DNA of 58,847 nucleotides from an uncultured Treponema sp. GTDB taxonomy: Bacteria > Spirochaetota > Spirochaetia > Treponematales > Treponemataceae. The stretch spans positions 1 through 58,847 of the forward strand of contig NZ_CAMHSK010000002.1 of assembly GCF_946187725.1 (NCBI RefSeq), given 5' to 3'. Each line of letters begins with the position of its first letter. Within the stretch, counting starts at the first letter, position 1. Of this stretch, positions 8,817 through 17,149 are shown piece after piece. The translations under genes were made by a program, and so were the position numbers. Below the pieces are notes generated by a model. It was given only the letters and a program-made list of their open reading frames with translations. It had not been told where the DNA came from and did not search any database.

Positions 8817-10178
8817 ATGGTAGTTATTGCAGTCAGTCTAATTCTTCTCGTACTAATAGGCTTTCTCATTGTTTTTGTAATAAAATCCTTTGCAGCCCCC
8901 AAAAAAATTGATGCCATAAACAAGCTCATCAAGCAGCAGAAATACGCGGCCGCACAAAAGACAGCCAAGGCCCTTATCGCAAAAGATCCGAGGGATTTTC
9001 ACGCTCATTACTATCTGGGCAAAGCATATCTTGCAGACCGAAAGAACGAACTTGCCCTCATGGAATTCAAAAATGTTGCACAGAACGCAATTTTTGACGC
9101 ACAGCTCCCAGAAACAGAATTCCGCAAGCAGCTCTCTCAGCTCTACCTTAAATTCAACCAGCTTGATGACGCACTCAAAGAGTTTCTCCTGCTCACAAAG
9201 ATGGAACCGACAAACGCAGAAAATTTCTATCAGTGCGGTAAAATTTATGAGCAGCAGAATAACGCTGAAAGCGCGCTGGGGTTCTATCAAAAAGCCATAA
9301 AATTCAACAAAAAACACATAAAGGCATGGACCGGCATGGGTATGATTCTTTTTCGGGCAAAGCAGTACGGCGATGCCAAAAAGGCCATCGACTATGCCAT
9401 AAAGCTCAGTCCCGAAAGCTTCTCTTCTTACTATTATCTTGGAAAAATACAAAAAGAAGGAAAGGAATACCCGGCTGCAGTAAAATCTTTTGAAAAAGCC
9501 TGCCGTGATCCGGAATTCAAGCAGAGGGCGCTTCTCGAACGAGGCTCGTGCTACATGATGGCCGGCGCAATGGATAACGCCCAGCTAGAATTTGAAAAGG
9601 CTGTCAAAGCAAGCAAGGATGAAAAATCACAGGAAACGCTTTACGCCCGTTATTTCCTTGCATCCTGCTTCGAAAAGAACCGCAAGATTGACAAGGCAAT
9701 CGAACAGTGGCAACTCATATCAAAAGCTAACCACAATTTCCGTGATGTCGCATCTAAACTATCGGAATACAAGGATTTACAGTCAAATGATAGTCTCAAG
9801 GAATATCTCACGAGCTCAAATTCTGAATTCGTAGAGATATGCAAAAAGGCCGCTCTTGCCGGATTCAACCTTTCAGCCCAGACTTGCGAAGAAACAAAAT
9901 GGGGATGTCAGCTTTTCGCTACAGAAGCAAGAAAAGACGACTGGATGAACATGCGGAAACAGCTTTATCTTGTCAATTTCTACCGCATCACGGATCCTAT
10001 CGAAGATGCAGAGGTAAGGCGTACACTCGATCTTTCAAAGGCAAAGAACTGTACAAAGGCATTTGCCTGTACAAGTTCAGAATTCACGACAACGGCAATA
10101 AGATTCGCCGAAAATAGGCCGATTGAACTTGTCTCCAAAGAAAAACTGGAGGGTATTCTTGCCAAGGCAGGAATTTAA
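8817..10178 (+). CDS. Membrane-anchored TPR protein with Mrr-like C-terminal domain
   Basis: 453 residues. One N-terminal membrane segment (residues 2-23) is followed by at least six TPR-type helix pairs (for example DFHAHYYLGKAYL and AENFYQCGKIYEQQNN). The last 60 or so residues (TSSEFTTTAIRFAE, then PIELVSKEKLEGIL) resemble the end of the Mrr/restriction-endonuclease-like fold, but the usual Q-x-K active site is not visible, so it is probably a binding domain. Several spirochaete flagellar-collar proteins are TPR proteins; membership there cannot be judged from this sequence. The next gene begins directly after its stop codon. Confidence 0.75.
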   Translation: MVVIAVSLILLVLIGFLIVFVIKSFAAPKKIDAINKLIKQQKYAAAQKTAKALIAKDPRDFHAHYYLGKAYLADRKNELALMEFKNVAQNAIFDAQLPETEFRKQLSQLYLKFNQLDDALKEFLLLTKMEPTNAENFYQCGKIYEQQNNAESALGFYQKAIKFNKKHIKAWTGMGMILFRAKQYGDAKKAIDYAIKLSPESFSSYYYLGKIQKEGKEYPAAVKSFEKACRDPEFKQRALLERGSCYMMAGAMDNAQLEFEKAVKASKDEKSQETLYARYFLASCFEKNRKIDKAIEQWQLISKANHNFRDVASKLSEYKDLQSNDSLKEYLTSSNSEFVEICKKAALAGFNLSAQTCEETKWGCQLFATEARKDDWMNMRKQLYLVNFYRITDPIEDAEVRRTLDLSKAKNCTKAFACTSSEFTTTAIRFAENRPIELVSKEKLEGILAKAGI

Positions 10179-10922
10179 ATGAAGATTCTCTGCGTATCAG
10201 ACCAGATTGATCCTCTCGTATACAGCACAAGCGCAAAGGAACGCTTCGGTGACATAGACTTGATTCTCTGTGCAGGCGACTTGCCTTCCGACTATATTGA
10301 TTTTATCGTCTCCACGCTTAACAAACAAACCTACTTTATCTTCGGAAACCATAATCTTTCCGAATTTGGCTATTATCACAAGCAAAAACGGCAGAAAGGT
10401 CCTCATCCGACATGGCGTGAAGAAAGTGCCCTTGATTTAAGAGGAAGTTTCGGAGCGATTTACGCAGGCTTCAAGGTTCTAAAAGACAAAAAACTGCCTA
10501 TGCTCAAAAAAAACGGTAAAAAAAGGCCTCTTCTGATAGCAGGGGCATCAGGCTCAATACGCTATAACAACGGTCTGAACCAGTACACTAATCTGCAGAT
10601 GCTTCTCAAACTTCTTGCCATGACACCAAGGCTTCTCATCAACAAAATGCTCTACGGAACATACCTTGACATATTCCTTACACACGCTGCCCCACGGCAT
10701 ATCCACGACAAGGAAGATCCATGCCACAAGGGATTTGAATGCTTCAATTGGTTCATAAAAAAATTTCAGCCGGCCTATCTGGTGCACGGACACATACATC
10801 TTTACGACATGAACACGCCCAGACTGACCAAATCAGGCGAAACTACTGTCGTAAACGCCTACAGCCACACAATTCTTGAACTTGAAAATGACGGCATGAA
10901 CACTAATAAAACGGAGGGTTAG
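10179..10922 (+). CDS. Metallophosphoesterase
   Basis: 247 residues with most metallophosphoesterase blocks: CAGDLPS, FGNHN, LTHAAP and HGHIH. The first block is SDQIDP, so the usual D-x-H metal-ligand pair is D-x-I; I recall related bacterial proteins with an SDxxDP start, so this may be a subfamily trait. Likely a phosphodiesterase or phosphatase acting on a small molecule; the substrate is unknown. Its ATG directly follows the TPR gene's stop, and the ParB-like gene begins 5 bp after its end, so the three are co-transcribed. No signal peptide. Confidence 0.85.
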   Translation: MKILCVSDQIDPLVYSTSAKERFGDIDLILCAGDLPSDYIDFIVSTLNKQTYFIFGNHNLSEFGYYHKQKRQKGPHPTWREESALDLRGSFGAIYAGFKVLKDKKLPMLKKNGKKRPLLIAGASGSIRYNNGLNQYTNLQMLLKLLAMTPRLLINKMLYGTYLDIFLTHAAPRHIHDKEDPCHKGFECFNWFIKKFQPAYLVHGHIHLYDMNTPRLTKSGETTVVNAYSHTILELENDGMNTNKTEG

Positions 10923-10927
10923 TTTAC

Positions 10928-11869
10928 ATGGGTGAATTCATGACATCAAGCGAAACCGAAGAGGATTTTTCGAAGGCCAGACACAAGGCTCTTTTTAATG
11001 AAGTGCAGCACTTTCTCAACCCTGATGAAGCGACGCTGATATCACTCTCGGACATAAAAAAACTACTCAAACCGGAAAACGAAGTTTACAAAGGAATGCA
11101 GACGGTTCCTGTAAAACTGATTGTTGGCAGCGAAGGGCGATATAACGATTTTGACAACCGATTTTTTCCAAAAAGCCTTCACTTAAAATCAAGGTGGGAA
11201 CATATCGATATGGCCCACATAAACGATATTCCCCTTCCCCCGATCTCGCTTTATGAACTTGGAGGAGTGTATTTCGTTCGCGATGGTAATCATCGTGTTT
11301 CGGTTGCCATGTCAAAAGGGGTAGAATTTATAGATGCAGAAGTAGTAAGTCTCCAGAGTGAAATCAAGCTGCATCCGGGAGATTCCTTCAAAAAAATGAC
11401 CCGGCAGGTCATAAACTATGAAAAAAGGGTTTTCTACACAGAAACAGGATTCGGGGATGTCACGGATTTCTGGGCAATCGATTTTTCTGTTCCTGGCCAA
11501 TACGATGTTATTTACAATCATATCCTCACACACAAGTACTATATCAATCTGAACAGCAGTGAAGAACTGGGAATGGACAAGGCAATGCAGTCATGGCTGC
11601 TTCATGTGTACCTTCCGGTCATCAAAATCATCGACAAATACCACATAATGAAATATTTCCGACACAGGACAAAGAGCGACCTTTATGTCTGGATGATAAA
11701 ATACTGGGATGAAATCAAAGGCAAATTCGGCTCGGAACTCACGCTTGAAGACATCGCAACACCTTTTATGCAGACTTTTGGTGAAAGTCCGCTCTCTCAT
11801 TTCAAAAATAAGATAAAAGGCATCATTTTTAAGAAGAAAATCAGAAATCAACCTCAAATTAAAACTTGA
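10928..11869 (+). CDS. ParB/sulfiredoxin-like domain protein
   Basis: 313 residues. A central segment, YFVRDGNHRVSVAMSKGV, resembles the conserved box of the ParB/Srx-like fold (G-x-H-R). The rest is of unknown fold, with several aromatic-rich helices and no membrane segment. It lacks a ParB-type helix-turn-helix, so a chromosome-partition role is unlikely. A good GGAGGG lies 9 nt before the ATG at 10928; a second in-frame ATG comes four codons later. Last gene of the TPR-metallophosphoesterase operon. Function unknown. Confidence 0.65.
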   Translation: MGEFMTSSETEEDFSKARHKALFNEVQHFLNPDEATLISLSDIKKLLKPENEVYKGMQTVPVKLIVGSEGRYNDFDNRFFPKSLHLKSRWEHIDMAHINDIPLPPISLYELGGVYFVRDGNHRVSVAMSKGVEFIDAEVVSLQSEIKLHPGDSFKKMTRQVINYEKRVFYTETGFGDVTDFWAIDFSVPGQYDVIYNHILTHKYYINLNSSEELGMDKAMQSWLLHVYLPVIKIIDKYHIMKYFRHRTKSDLYVWMIKYWDEIKGKFGSELTLEDIATPFMQTFGESPLSHFKNKIKGIIFKKKIRNQPQIKT

Positions 11870-11894
11870 CGGTAAGATATTCAGATGCTACAAT
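11866..11894 (+). promoter_or_regulatory. Promoter of the partner-switching operon
   Basis: TTGACG (11866-11871), 17-nt spacer, TACAAT (11889-11894). The -35 overlaps the stop codon of the preceding gene. The leader to the ATG at 11959 is about 57 nt. Confidence 0.65.
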
Positions 11895-11958
11895 TATAAA
11901 ATATGTAGAGGAAGCGTGGGTTGTGTTATCAATCCTCGTTTCAATATAAGGGAGTCAA

Positions 11959-13614
11959 ATGTTTACATCAGACGCAATTTCTTATGTTCCTTTGTTCGGC
12001 ACCGCGATTGTGTCAGGCATTATTGCAGTGCTACTCACAATCATTAAGGTAAGAAAAACCGCAAAGGTAAGTTTTATTGCATATTTTGCGCTGGCTGTAG
12101 TGATAATCGCGTGTGTCTACACTGCGTTACATCCGGGCATGATGCTATTCGCACTTCTATTGCTGCTCACTTCTCTTCTTTTTATTCCTTACTGTATCAT
12201 GCTTGTCTTTGGAAAGCCGCAGGAATTCGCAAAAGAGGAAGAAGTAGAAGAAGAGGTTGAGGAAACAAAACCAGAGGTTGTCGTAGAAGAAATTCAAGTC
12301 GAAAAAATCGATCTTATTCAGAAGGGCAAAGCTTTCGTTGCGCTCGCAGCAGATTCATTCTCAGATAAAGACGGGATGCAGAACTTGCTTGATGCCATCA
12401 ACAAAACCTGTATTGAGGTTACGAAGGCTCATGGTGGTGCAATCCTTATGGTTGATGAATTTGAGGATTTAATCACAGTTAAATCTTTCACAGGCGATTT
12501 TCCGCCTCCTTATAAACTGCCGGAAGATTTGCCTCACAAACCGCTTCGTGTATCAACCAGTTTCAAATATGCGCAGTTTCCTCTTCGCGACAACATCTTC
12601 GGTGAAGTTGCCACAGCAGGTAAAGCAGAACTTCTTTCAATTCCAAAAATGGATGAAAGAATCTATGAAAACGAACCAGAAGATTTCTTAAAACTCGGAA
12701 GTTTCATTTTTATTCCACTCAGAATGCCTGGTAAAGATGTCGTAGTTGGAGTACTTGCACTTTCACGCAACCCAGATACAGATCCATTTGGCGATCAGGA
12801 ATTTGACTGGGCACAGACACTTGCAGGCTTCGCTGAATCAGCCCTCAAAACGGCGCTCAACTTTAAGCAATACACTGAGAAACAGGAACTTACGAAAGAA
12901 GCAGATATCGCTTCAAATATCCAGCTTTCACTTCTGCCAAAAAAACTTCCTCCAATGCAGGGTCTTAACATCGGTACATATGCTGAACACACCTCAGGTG
13001 TATGTTCAGACATCTATGATGTAATTCCTGCCCGACAAGACAGAATAGCCTTCATTGTAATGGATGTTGCAGGCAAAGGAATGAATTCACTGCTTGTAAT
13101 GGCAATGATTCGCTCGATGTTCCGCTTAATCGTAAACACAACTCAATCAGCAGGTACAATCCTCAGTTGGGCTAATAGAGGTGTATGTAGTGAATTGAAT
13201 GTAGATCACTTTGCATCAGTTGCACTCATCAACTACGACCCAACAAAAAAGAAGGTTCAGCTTTCGACAGGTGGAAGCGTTCCTGTCTACCGTTATAATG
13301 TAGCTAAGGAAGCTGTAGAAAAGCTATCCGTAACTTGTGAGCCAATCGGTATCGAAAAAACTACAAGTTATAAGGATATAGAGTTTACAGCAAGCCAAGG
13401 AGACATTATAATATGTTATACGGATGGTTTGGTTGAAGCATTAAATGCCCAGGGGCAGCAATATTCTCTGGCAAGCTTGACCAATATCATAAAAGCGAAT
13501 GCTAAATTGCCGGGTAAGGACATCGCAAACCTGGTAAAAACCGATATCAAGAAGTTTATTGGCAACGAAACGCTGCGCGATGACCAGACTCTTCTTGTGA
13601 TTAAAATTCAGTAA
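11959..13614 (+). CDS. Membrane GAF - PP2C (SpoIIE/RsbU-type) serine phosphatase
   Basis: 551 residues. Three N-terminal membrane segments (about 10-28, 38-57, 62-86) and an acidic linker (EEEVEEEVEETKPEVVVEE) are followed by a GAF-like domain (about 115-290) and a SpoIIE-type PP2C domain (about 310-551). Metal-binding aspartates are present in CSDIYD, MDVAGKG, CYTDGLVEA and RDDQTLL. This family dephosphorylates STAS antagonists in partner-switching pathways, and such an antagonist gene starts 18 bp downstream. The membrane anchor and GAF domain suggest that it senses an envelope or small-molecule signal. Confidence 0.9.
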   Translation: MFTSDAISYVPLFGTAIVSGIIAVLLTIIKVRKTAKVSFIAYFALAVVIIACVYTALHPGMMLFALLLLLTSLLFIPYCIMLVFGKPQEFAKEEEVEEEVEETKPEVVVEEIQVEKIDLIQKGKAFVALAADSFSDKDGMQNLLDAINKTCIEVTKAHGGAILMVDEFEDLITVKSFTGDFPPPYKLPEDLPHKPLRVSTSFKYAQFPLRDNIFGEVATAGKAELLSIPKMDERIYENEPEDFLKLGSFIFIPLRMPGKDVVVGVLALSRNPDTDPFGDQEFDWAQTLAGFAESALKTALNFKQYTEKQELTKEADIASNIQLSLLPKKLPPMQGLNIGTYAEHTSGVCSDIYDVIPARQDRIAFIVMDVAGKGMNSLLVMAMIRSMFRLIVNTTQSAGTILSWANRGVCSELNVDHFASVALINYDPTKKKVQLSTGGSVPVYRYNVAKEAVEKLSVTCEPIGIEKTTSYKDIEFTASQGDIIICYTDGLVEALNAQGQQYSLASLTNIIKANAKLPGKDIANLVKTDIKKFIGNETLRDDQTLLVIKIQ

Positions 13615-13632
13615 CTAAAGGAGTTAAAATTT

Positions 13633-13971
13633 ATGGAACTGAAAATTAGAAAAAATGGAGAAGTTTATATCATAGATGTAAACGGCGAAATGGATCTTTA
13701 CAACTCCTATAAATTAAAGGAACTCGTCATGAAAATGCTTGAGAAAAATGTAAAGAGCTTCATCATCAACCTTGAACAGGTAGATTACATCGACTCGTCT
13801 GGAATCGGTGCATTGATTTACATCTGCTCAACAATCAAAAAGATGAACCTCAAACTTGCCATCTCAAACATTCATGGCTCTGTAAAGAAGGTTATCGAAC
13901 TCACAAAACTTATGGGATACTTCCCTATCGCAAACAGCGTAGAAGAAGCTCTTCTCATGGTTAATGAGTAA
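13633..13971 (+). CDS. STAS-domain anti-sigma factor antagonist (RsbV/SpoIIAA type)
   Basis: 112 residues, a single STAS domain. The phosphorylation loop is VDYIDSSGIGALI, with the DSSG motif whose serine is phosphorylated by the partner kinase and restored by the PP2C enzyme. Standard length. Shine-Dalgarno AAAGGAG precedes the ATG. It lies between its likely phosphatase and its likely kinase. Confidence 0.92.
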   Translation: MELKIRKNGEVYIIDVNGEMDLYNSYKLKELVMKMLEKNVKSFIINLEQVDYIDSSGIGALIYICSTIKKMNLKLAISNIHGSVKKVIELTKLMGYFPIANSVEEALLMVNE

Positions 13972-14014
13972 GTGGATTTTCACTTTAACAAACATACAGG
14001 AGATGTAAATTAAT

Positions 14015-14563
14015 ATGGAACAAATTAAAGAATTGCGTTCAGACGACAACGATCCGTTGTTCGATACAACAAATATGCTTTACAAGGAATTCCCTTCAGA
14101 TTTCCGTCAGATCCGTTATTTCACGCTTCTTATCGTTCAGTCAGCACCCCTTGAAATTAAGGAAATCAACCTTCTTGAGCAGCAGATTTCCGAAGTTATC
14201 AAAAATGCTGTAAAGCACGGAAACAACTGTGATATCAACAAGAAAGTAAGAGTCTGGTATTCATTCAGCCCGTCACACGCACATCTCATCGTACAGGACG
14301 AGGGTGAAGGTTTCAAAGATTTGGAAAAATGGAACGACTTCAATAGAAAGCGATTGCAGGCTCTTCACGAGTCAAACTTTGAGGAACTGGCAAACTATGT
14401 ATCATTCCGTACAAAAAAATCGGATGATCAGGATGGCGGTAACGCTCTTTTCGCAGCACTTGAATATTGGGATGGCGGCTATGTTTACAACGGAAAACGC
14501 AACGGCGTAGCAATGCTTAAAAAGTTCCAGAAAAAACACCTAGGTGTAGCAGTAGAAGACTAA
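14015..14563 (+). CDS. Kinase-type ATPase (RsbW/SpoIIAB-like anti-sigma family)
   Basis: 182 residues with the GHKL ATP-binding signature: N box EVIKNAVKHGN, G1 box DEGEGF, and a glycine-rich later segment (DQDGGNALFAALEYWDGG). It would phosphorylate the adjacent STAS protein and, when not bound to it, hold another partner. It is somewhat longer than typical RsbW. No sigma factor gene lies in the operon or nearby, so the final target is unknown. A strong terminator follows 8 bp after the stop. Confidence 0.85.
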   Translation: MEQIKELRSDDNDPLFDTTNMLYKEFPSDFRQIRYFTLLIVQSAPLEIKEINLLEQQISEVIKNAVKHGNNCDINKKVRVWYSFSPSHAHLIVQDEGEGFKDLEKWNDFNRKRLQALHESNFEELANYVSFRTKKSDDQDGGNALFAALEYWDGGYVYNGKRNGVAMLKKFQKKHLGVAVED

Positions 14564-14571
14564 ACAATTCA

Positions 14572-14603
14572 AACGCGGTTCAAAATCGAGCCGCGTTTTT
14601 TTT
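14572..14603 (+). terminator. Rho-independent terminator of the partner-switching operon
   Basis: A 10-bp stem (AACGCGGTTC / GAGCCGCGTT, one G-U pair) with a 6-nt loop is followed by eight T residues. It runs into the end of the convergent glycosyltransferase gene. Confidence 0.9.
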
Positions 14604-15717
14604 ATTTTTTGGCAACAGATTTTAACACTTCAAGAGTTTCAAGGGCAGTGGCTTCCCAACTAAATTTTTTAGACCAGTCAATTCCTTCTTTTATCATTTT
14701 TTTGCGGAGTTTCGTATCTGTAGAAATTTTTTCAATTGCTGATGCTATTTCTTCAAGATTTGTACTGTCAAAAAGAATTGCCTTTTCACCAGCAATTTCC
14801 TGCAGGGAACCAGCCTTTGAACAAGCGACAGGAACTCCAGTTGCCATTGCCTCCAAAACAGGAAGCCCTACCCCTTCAATTTCCGAAGGAAAGAGACAGC
14901 CTTCACTTCCCGCATATAAGGCAGGAAAACTGTCATGAGGAAAATAACCCGTGAGAAAAATATCTGATGAAAATTGTGATTCAAGTGCAGTTTTCTTAAT
15001 AGATTCAGAGCAAGCCCCCTCATTACCCGCAAGCACGAGTCTATGGGGCAGGCCAGTTTTCTTTTTAAAAATCTCAAAGGCCTTTATAAGCTCAACATGA
15101 CGCTTTAACGGCGATGACATTGTAGATGCATACAAAAAATACGGACGACGAATCGCAAAGGGTTTAATCATCTCACTTTCAGAAGTAATAAGTTCCCTAG
15201 GATAAAATAGAGAATGATTGATTCCGCTGTGGACAACACATATTTTGTTCTGGTCAATACCGAGCCTTCTCAAATCCTTTTTGACGAATTGACTTGGAGC
15301 AATGATTTTATTGACCCTTTTTAATGATGATTTAATTCTGCAGGTTTCGGCAAAACTTTTCGTGTTAAAAAGCTCAGAAACAATGTCGTTAACAACCGCA
15401 ACCGAAGGCGTCGTAAAAAAAAGCGGCATAGCATAAGACGCAGCCGGAAAAAGAATGGCATTATATTTTTGTTTTTTGGCAAAAAAACCGCAGGCAAAAA
15501 TATGCCAGGCCTTTTCCGCACGCTCATCATCCGGTAAAAGCACCCGCTCGAAAGCAAGATTGCTGTCACGGCCATAAGTGTAGCGGTCAATTTCAGCCCC
15601 AAAAAGTTCGAAATTAATTTCATCAGAATTCTGAAATTTTTGAGAAATAGAGCTTAGATAGGACCCGACTCCTGATTTACCGTGCTCGCAGCCGAAAGTG
15701 TCTATGCCAATTTTCAT
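14602..15717 (-). CDS. Family 4 glycosyltransferase
   Basis: 371 residues with a two-Rossmann GT-B layout. Seen: the N-terminal GVGSYL glycine loop, mid-protein HSGINHSLFYPRE, LVLAGNEG at the start of the second domain, and the EGVGLPVLEAMATGVPV signature where the E-x7-E motif contacts the sugar nucleotide. No signal peptide, so it acts at the cytosolic membrane face. It probably builds a surface or envelope glycan; donor and acceptor are unknown. It is not part of a glycan cluster. Divergent from the helicase gene with 58 bp between the start codons. Confidence 0.88.
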   Translation of the reverse strand: MKIGIDTFGCEHGKSGVGSYLSSISQKFQNSDEINFELFGAEIDRYTYGRDSNLAFERVLLPDDERAEKAWHIFACGFFAKKQKYNAILFPAASYAMPLFFTTPSVAVVNDIVSELFNTKSFAETCRIKSSLKRVNKIIAPSQFVKKDLRRLGIDQNKICVVHSGINHSLFYPRELITSESEMIKPFAIRRPYFLYASTMSSPLKRHVELIKAFEIFKKKTGLPHRLVLAGNEGACSESIKKTALESQFSSDIFLTGYFPHDSFPALYAGSEGCLFPSEIEGVGLPVLEAMATGVPVACSKAGSLQEIAGEKAILFDSTNLEEIASAIEKISTDTKLRKKMIKEGIDWSKKFSWEATALETLEVLKSVAKK

Positions 15718-15763
15718 GATTTTATCAACCTTTTTGATTATAGCAAATTATTTGCTTCTCTGC

Positions 15764-15769
15764 TATAGT
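15764..15769 (+). promoter_or_regulatory. -10 box for leaderless DEAD-box helicase gene
   Basis: TATAGT is followed by six bases (AGAAGA) and then the ATG at 15776. The same 6-nt spacing is seen before the SDR, NagZ-like and tetR genes. Confidence 0.5.
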
Positions 15770-15775
15770 AGAAGA

Positions 15776-17008
15776 ATGGATTCAGAAAACACAAAAGACA
15801 TCAGTTTTAAGGCAAAGGATTTCGCATCACTCGAAATCGAAGAAAAATATATTGAAAAACTCGCCGGATTTCAAATCACTGAACCTACCGCCGTTCAGTC
15901 GCAGGCAATTCCTGAAATCCTAAAAGGCACATCTCTGCTCTTTCAAAGTGAAACAGGAACTGGAAAAACACTGGCATATCTTCTTCCGCTTTTACAGAAT
16001 ATCGAAAAAATCGACAATCCAAAAAAAGAAGTTAGAATCGTAATCATTTCACCAACAATCGAGCTTGCATCTCAAATCAAAACCCAGGTGCAGCTTGTTA
16101 CCGATTCAAAGGCAGCACTTTTTGTAGGCGGCGCTCCAATCAAAAGACAGGCTGAAACCCTCAAAGAAAAACCTCTTGTCGTAATCGGGGGACCGGCACG
16201 ACTTCTGGAACTTTTTCACTTAAAAAAACTGAAGCTCGACGGAGCCATGGCTGTAGTTCTTGATGAAGTTGATCGTCTGATTTCACCAGAGCTTCGTGAT
16301 GAAACGATTGAACTGATTTGCGCGATGAAAAAAGACATCCAGTTGATTGCAGCCAGTGCGACCATCACAAAATCAACACGCCAAATCTTACAAAACACAA
16401 GAATTAAACAAAATGGCACAACAGAAAGCGATTTAAAGACACTTTTCCTTCCACCGGAAGATGTCCTTAGAAAAAGAATCACGCATTACGCACTTTTTGC
16501 TGAAACAAGAGATAAAATCGACACATTGCGCAAACTTCTTATTGCAGAAAAACCTGAAAAAGCACTAATTTTTACATCAAAAATCGATCAAGTCGCAAAC
16601 ATCGTCTCAAAACTCAAATACAAAAACATAGAATGTTATGCGCTCACGGCAAAAACCGAAAAAACAGAACGCAAGGCAACAATCGACCGTTTCAGAAGCG
16701 GAAAAATCAAAATTCTCGTAACGAGCGACCTTGTAGCCCGCGGAATGGATATCCCGAACATTTCTCATGTAATCCAGATGGATATGCCTAGCGATGACGA
16801 CTTTTTTATCCATAGAGCAGGAAGAACGGCACGAATGGGTAAAACAGGAATCAATATCGTAATCGGCGATGGTTATGAAATGCGAAAATATGCCGCAATC
16901 GAGAAAAAACTCAAAATCACCGTATACCCAAGAATGCTTTATAAGGGAAAATTGGTCGATCCAAACACTCTGGGCCAACAGGAAAAAGCAAAAGAAAGCG
17001 ATGATTAA
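15776..17008 (+). CDS. DEAD-box-type RNA helicase
   Basis: 410 residues. Q motif region (FQITEPTAVQSQAIP), Walker A SETGTGKT, Walker B VLDEVDRL (DEVD rather than DEAD), motif III SATIT, and motif VI HRAGRTARMG are present in order. It would unwind RNA duplexes in ribosome assembly or RNA decay. A longer in-frame start at 15698 would add a hydrophobic 26-residue segment and overlap the divergent gene; it is rejected because the Q-motif domain begins only after the ATG at 15776. The C-terminus is short and lacks an RNA-binding tail such as that of DbpA or CsdA. Confidence 0.9.
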   Translation: MDSENTKDISFKAKDFASLEIEEKYIEKLAGFQITEPTAVQSQAIPEILKGTSLLFQSETGTGKTLAYLLPLLQNIEKIDNPKKEVRIVIISPTIELASQIKTQVQLVTDSKAALFVGGAPIKRQAETLKEKPLVVIGGPARLLELFHLKKLKLDGAMAVVLDEVDRLISPELRDETIELICAMKKDIQLIAASATITKSTRQILQNTRIKQNGTTESDLKTLFLPPEDVLRKRITHYALFAETRDKIDTLRKLLIAEKPEKALIFTSKIDQVANIVSKLKYKNIECYALTAKTEKTERKATIDRFRSGKIKILVTSDLVARGMDIPNISHVIQMDMPSDDDFFIHRAGRTARMGKTGINIVIGDGYEMRKYAAIEKKLKITVYPRMLYKGKLVDPNTLGQQEKAKESDD

Positions 17009-17085
17009 CATTTTACGCAAGCAGCAAGTTCTTTCTTAAATATGACTCAAATATTTTCTCTATAAATTTCATGAGAAAAACATCA

Positions 17086-17115
17086 TTGAACTACATACGC
17101 GTTTCATGGTATATT
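17086..17115 (+). promoter_or_regulatory. smc promoter
   Basis: TTGAAC (17086-17091), 18-nt spacer, TATATT (17110-17115), about 28 nt before the smc GTG start. Confidence 0.5.
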
Positions 17116-17149
17116 ATCAGATACTATTTCAAAAAAATGAGGTTTCCTT

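Noticed and set aside
8853..9452. Minus-strand frame of 199 codons
   Set aside because: Antisense to the TPR gene, rich in Phe and Cys, no family features; the TPR frame is clearly the coding one.
15698..15775. Longer N-terminus of the helicase
   Set aside because: It would add a hydrophobic segment, overlap the divergent gene and start upstream of the -10 box.
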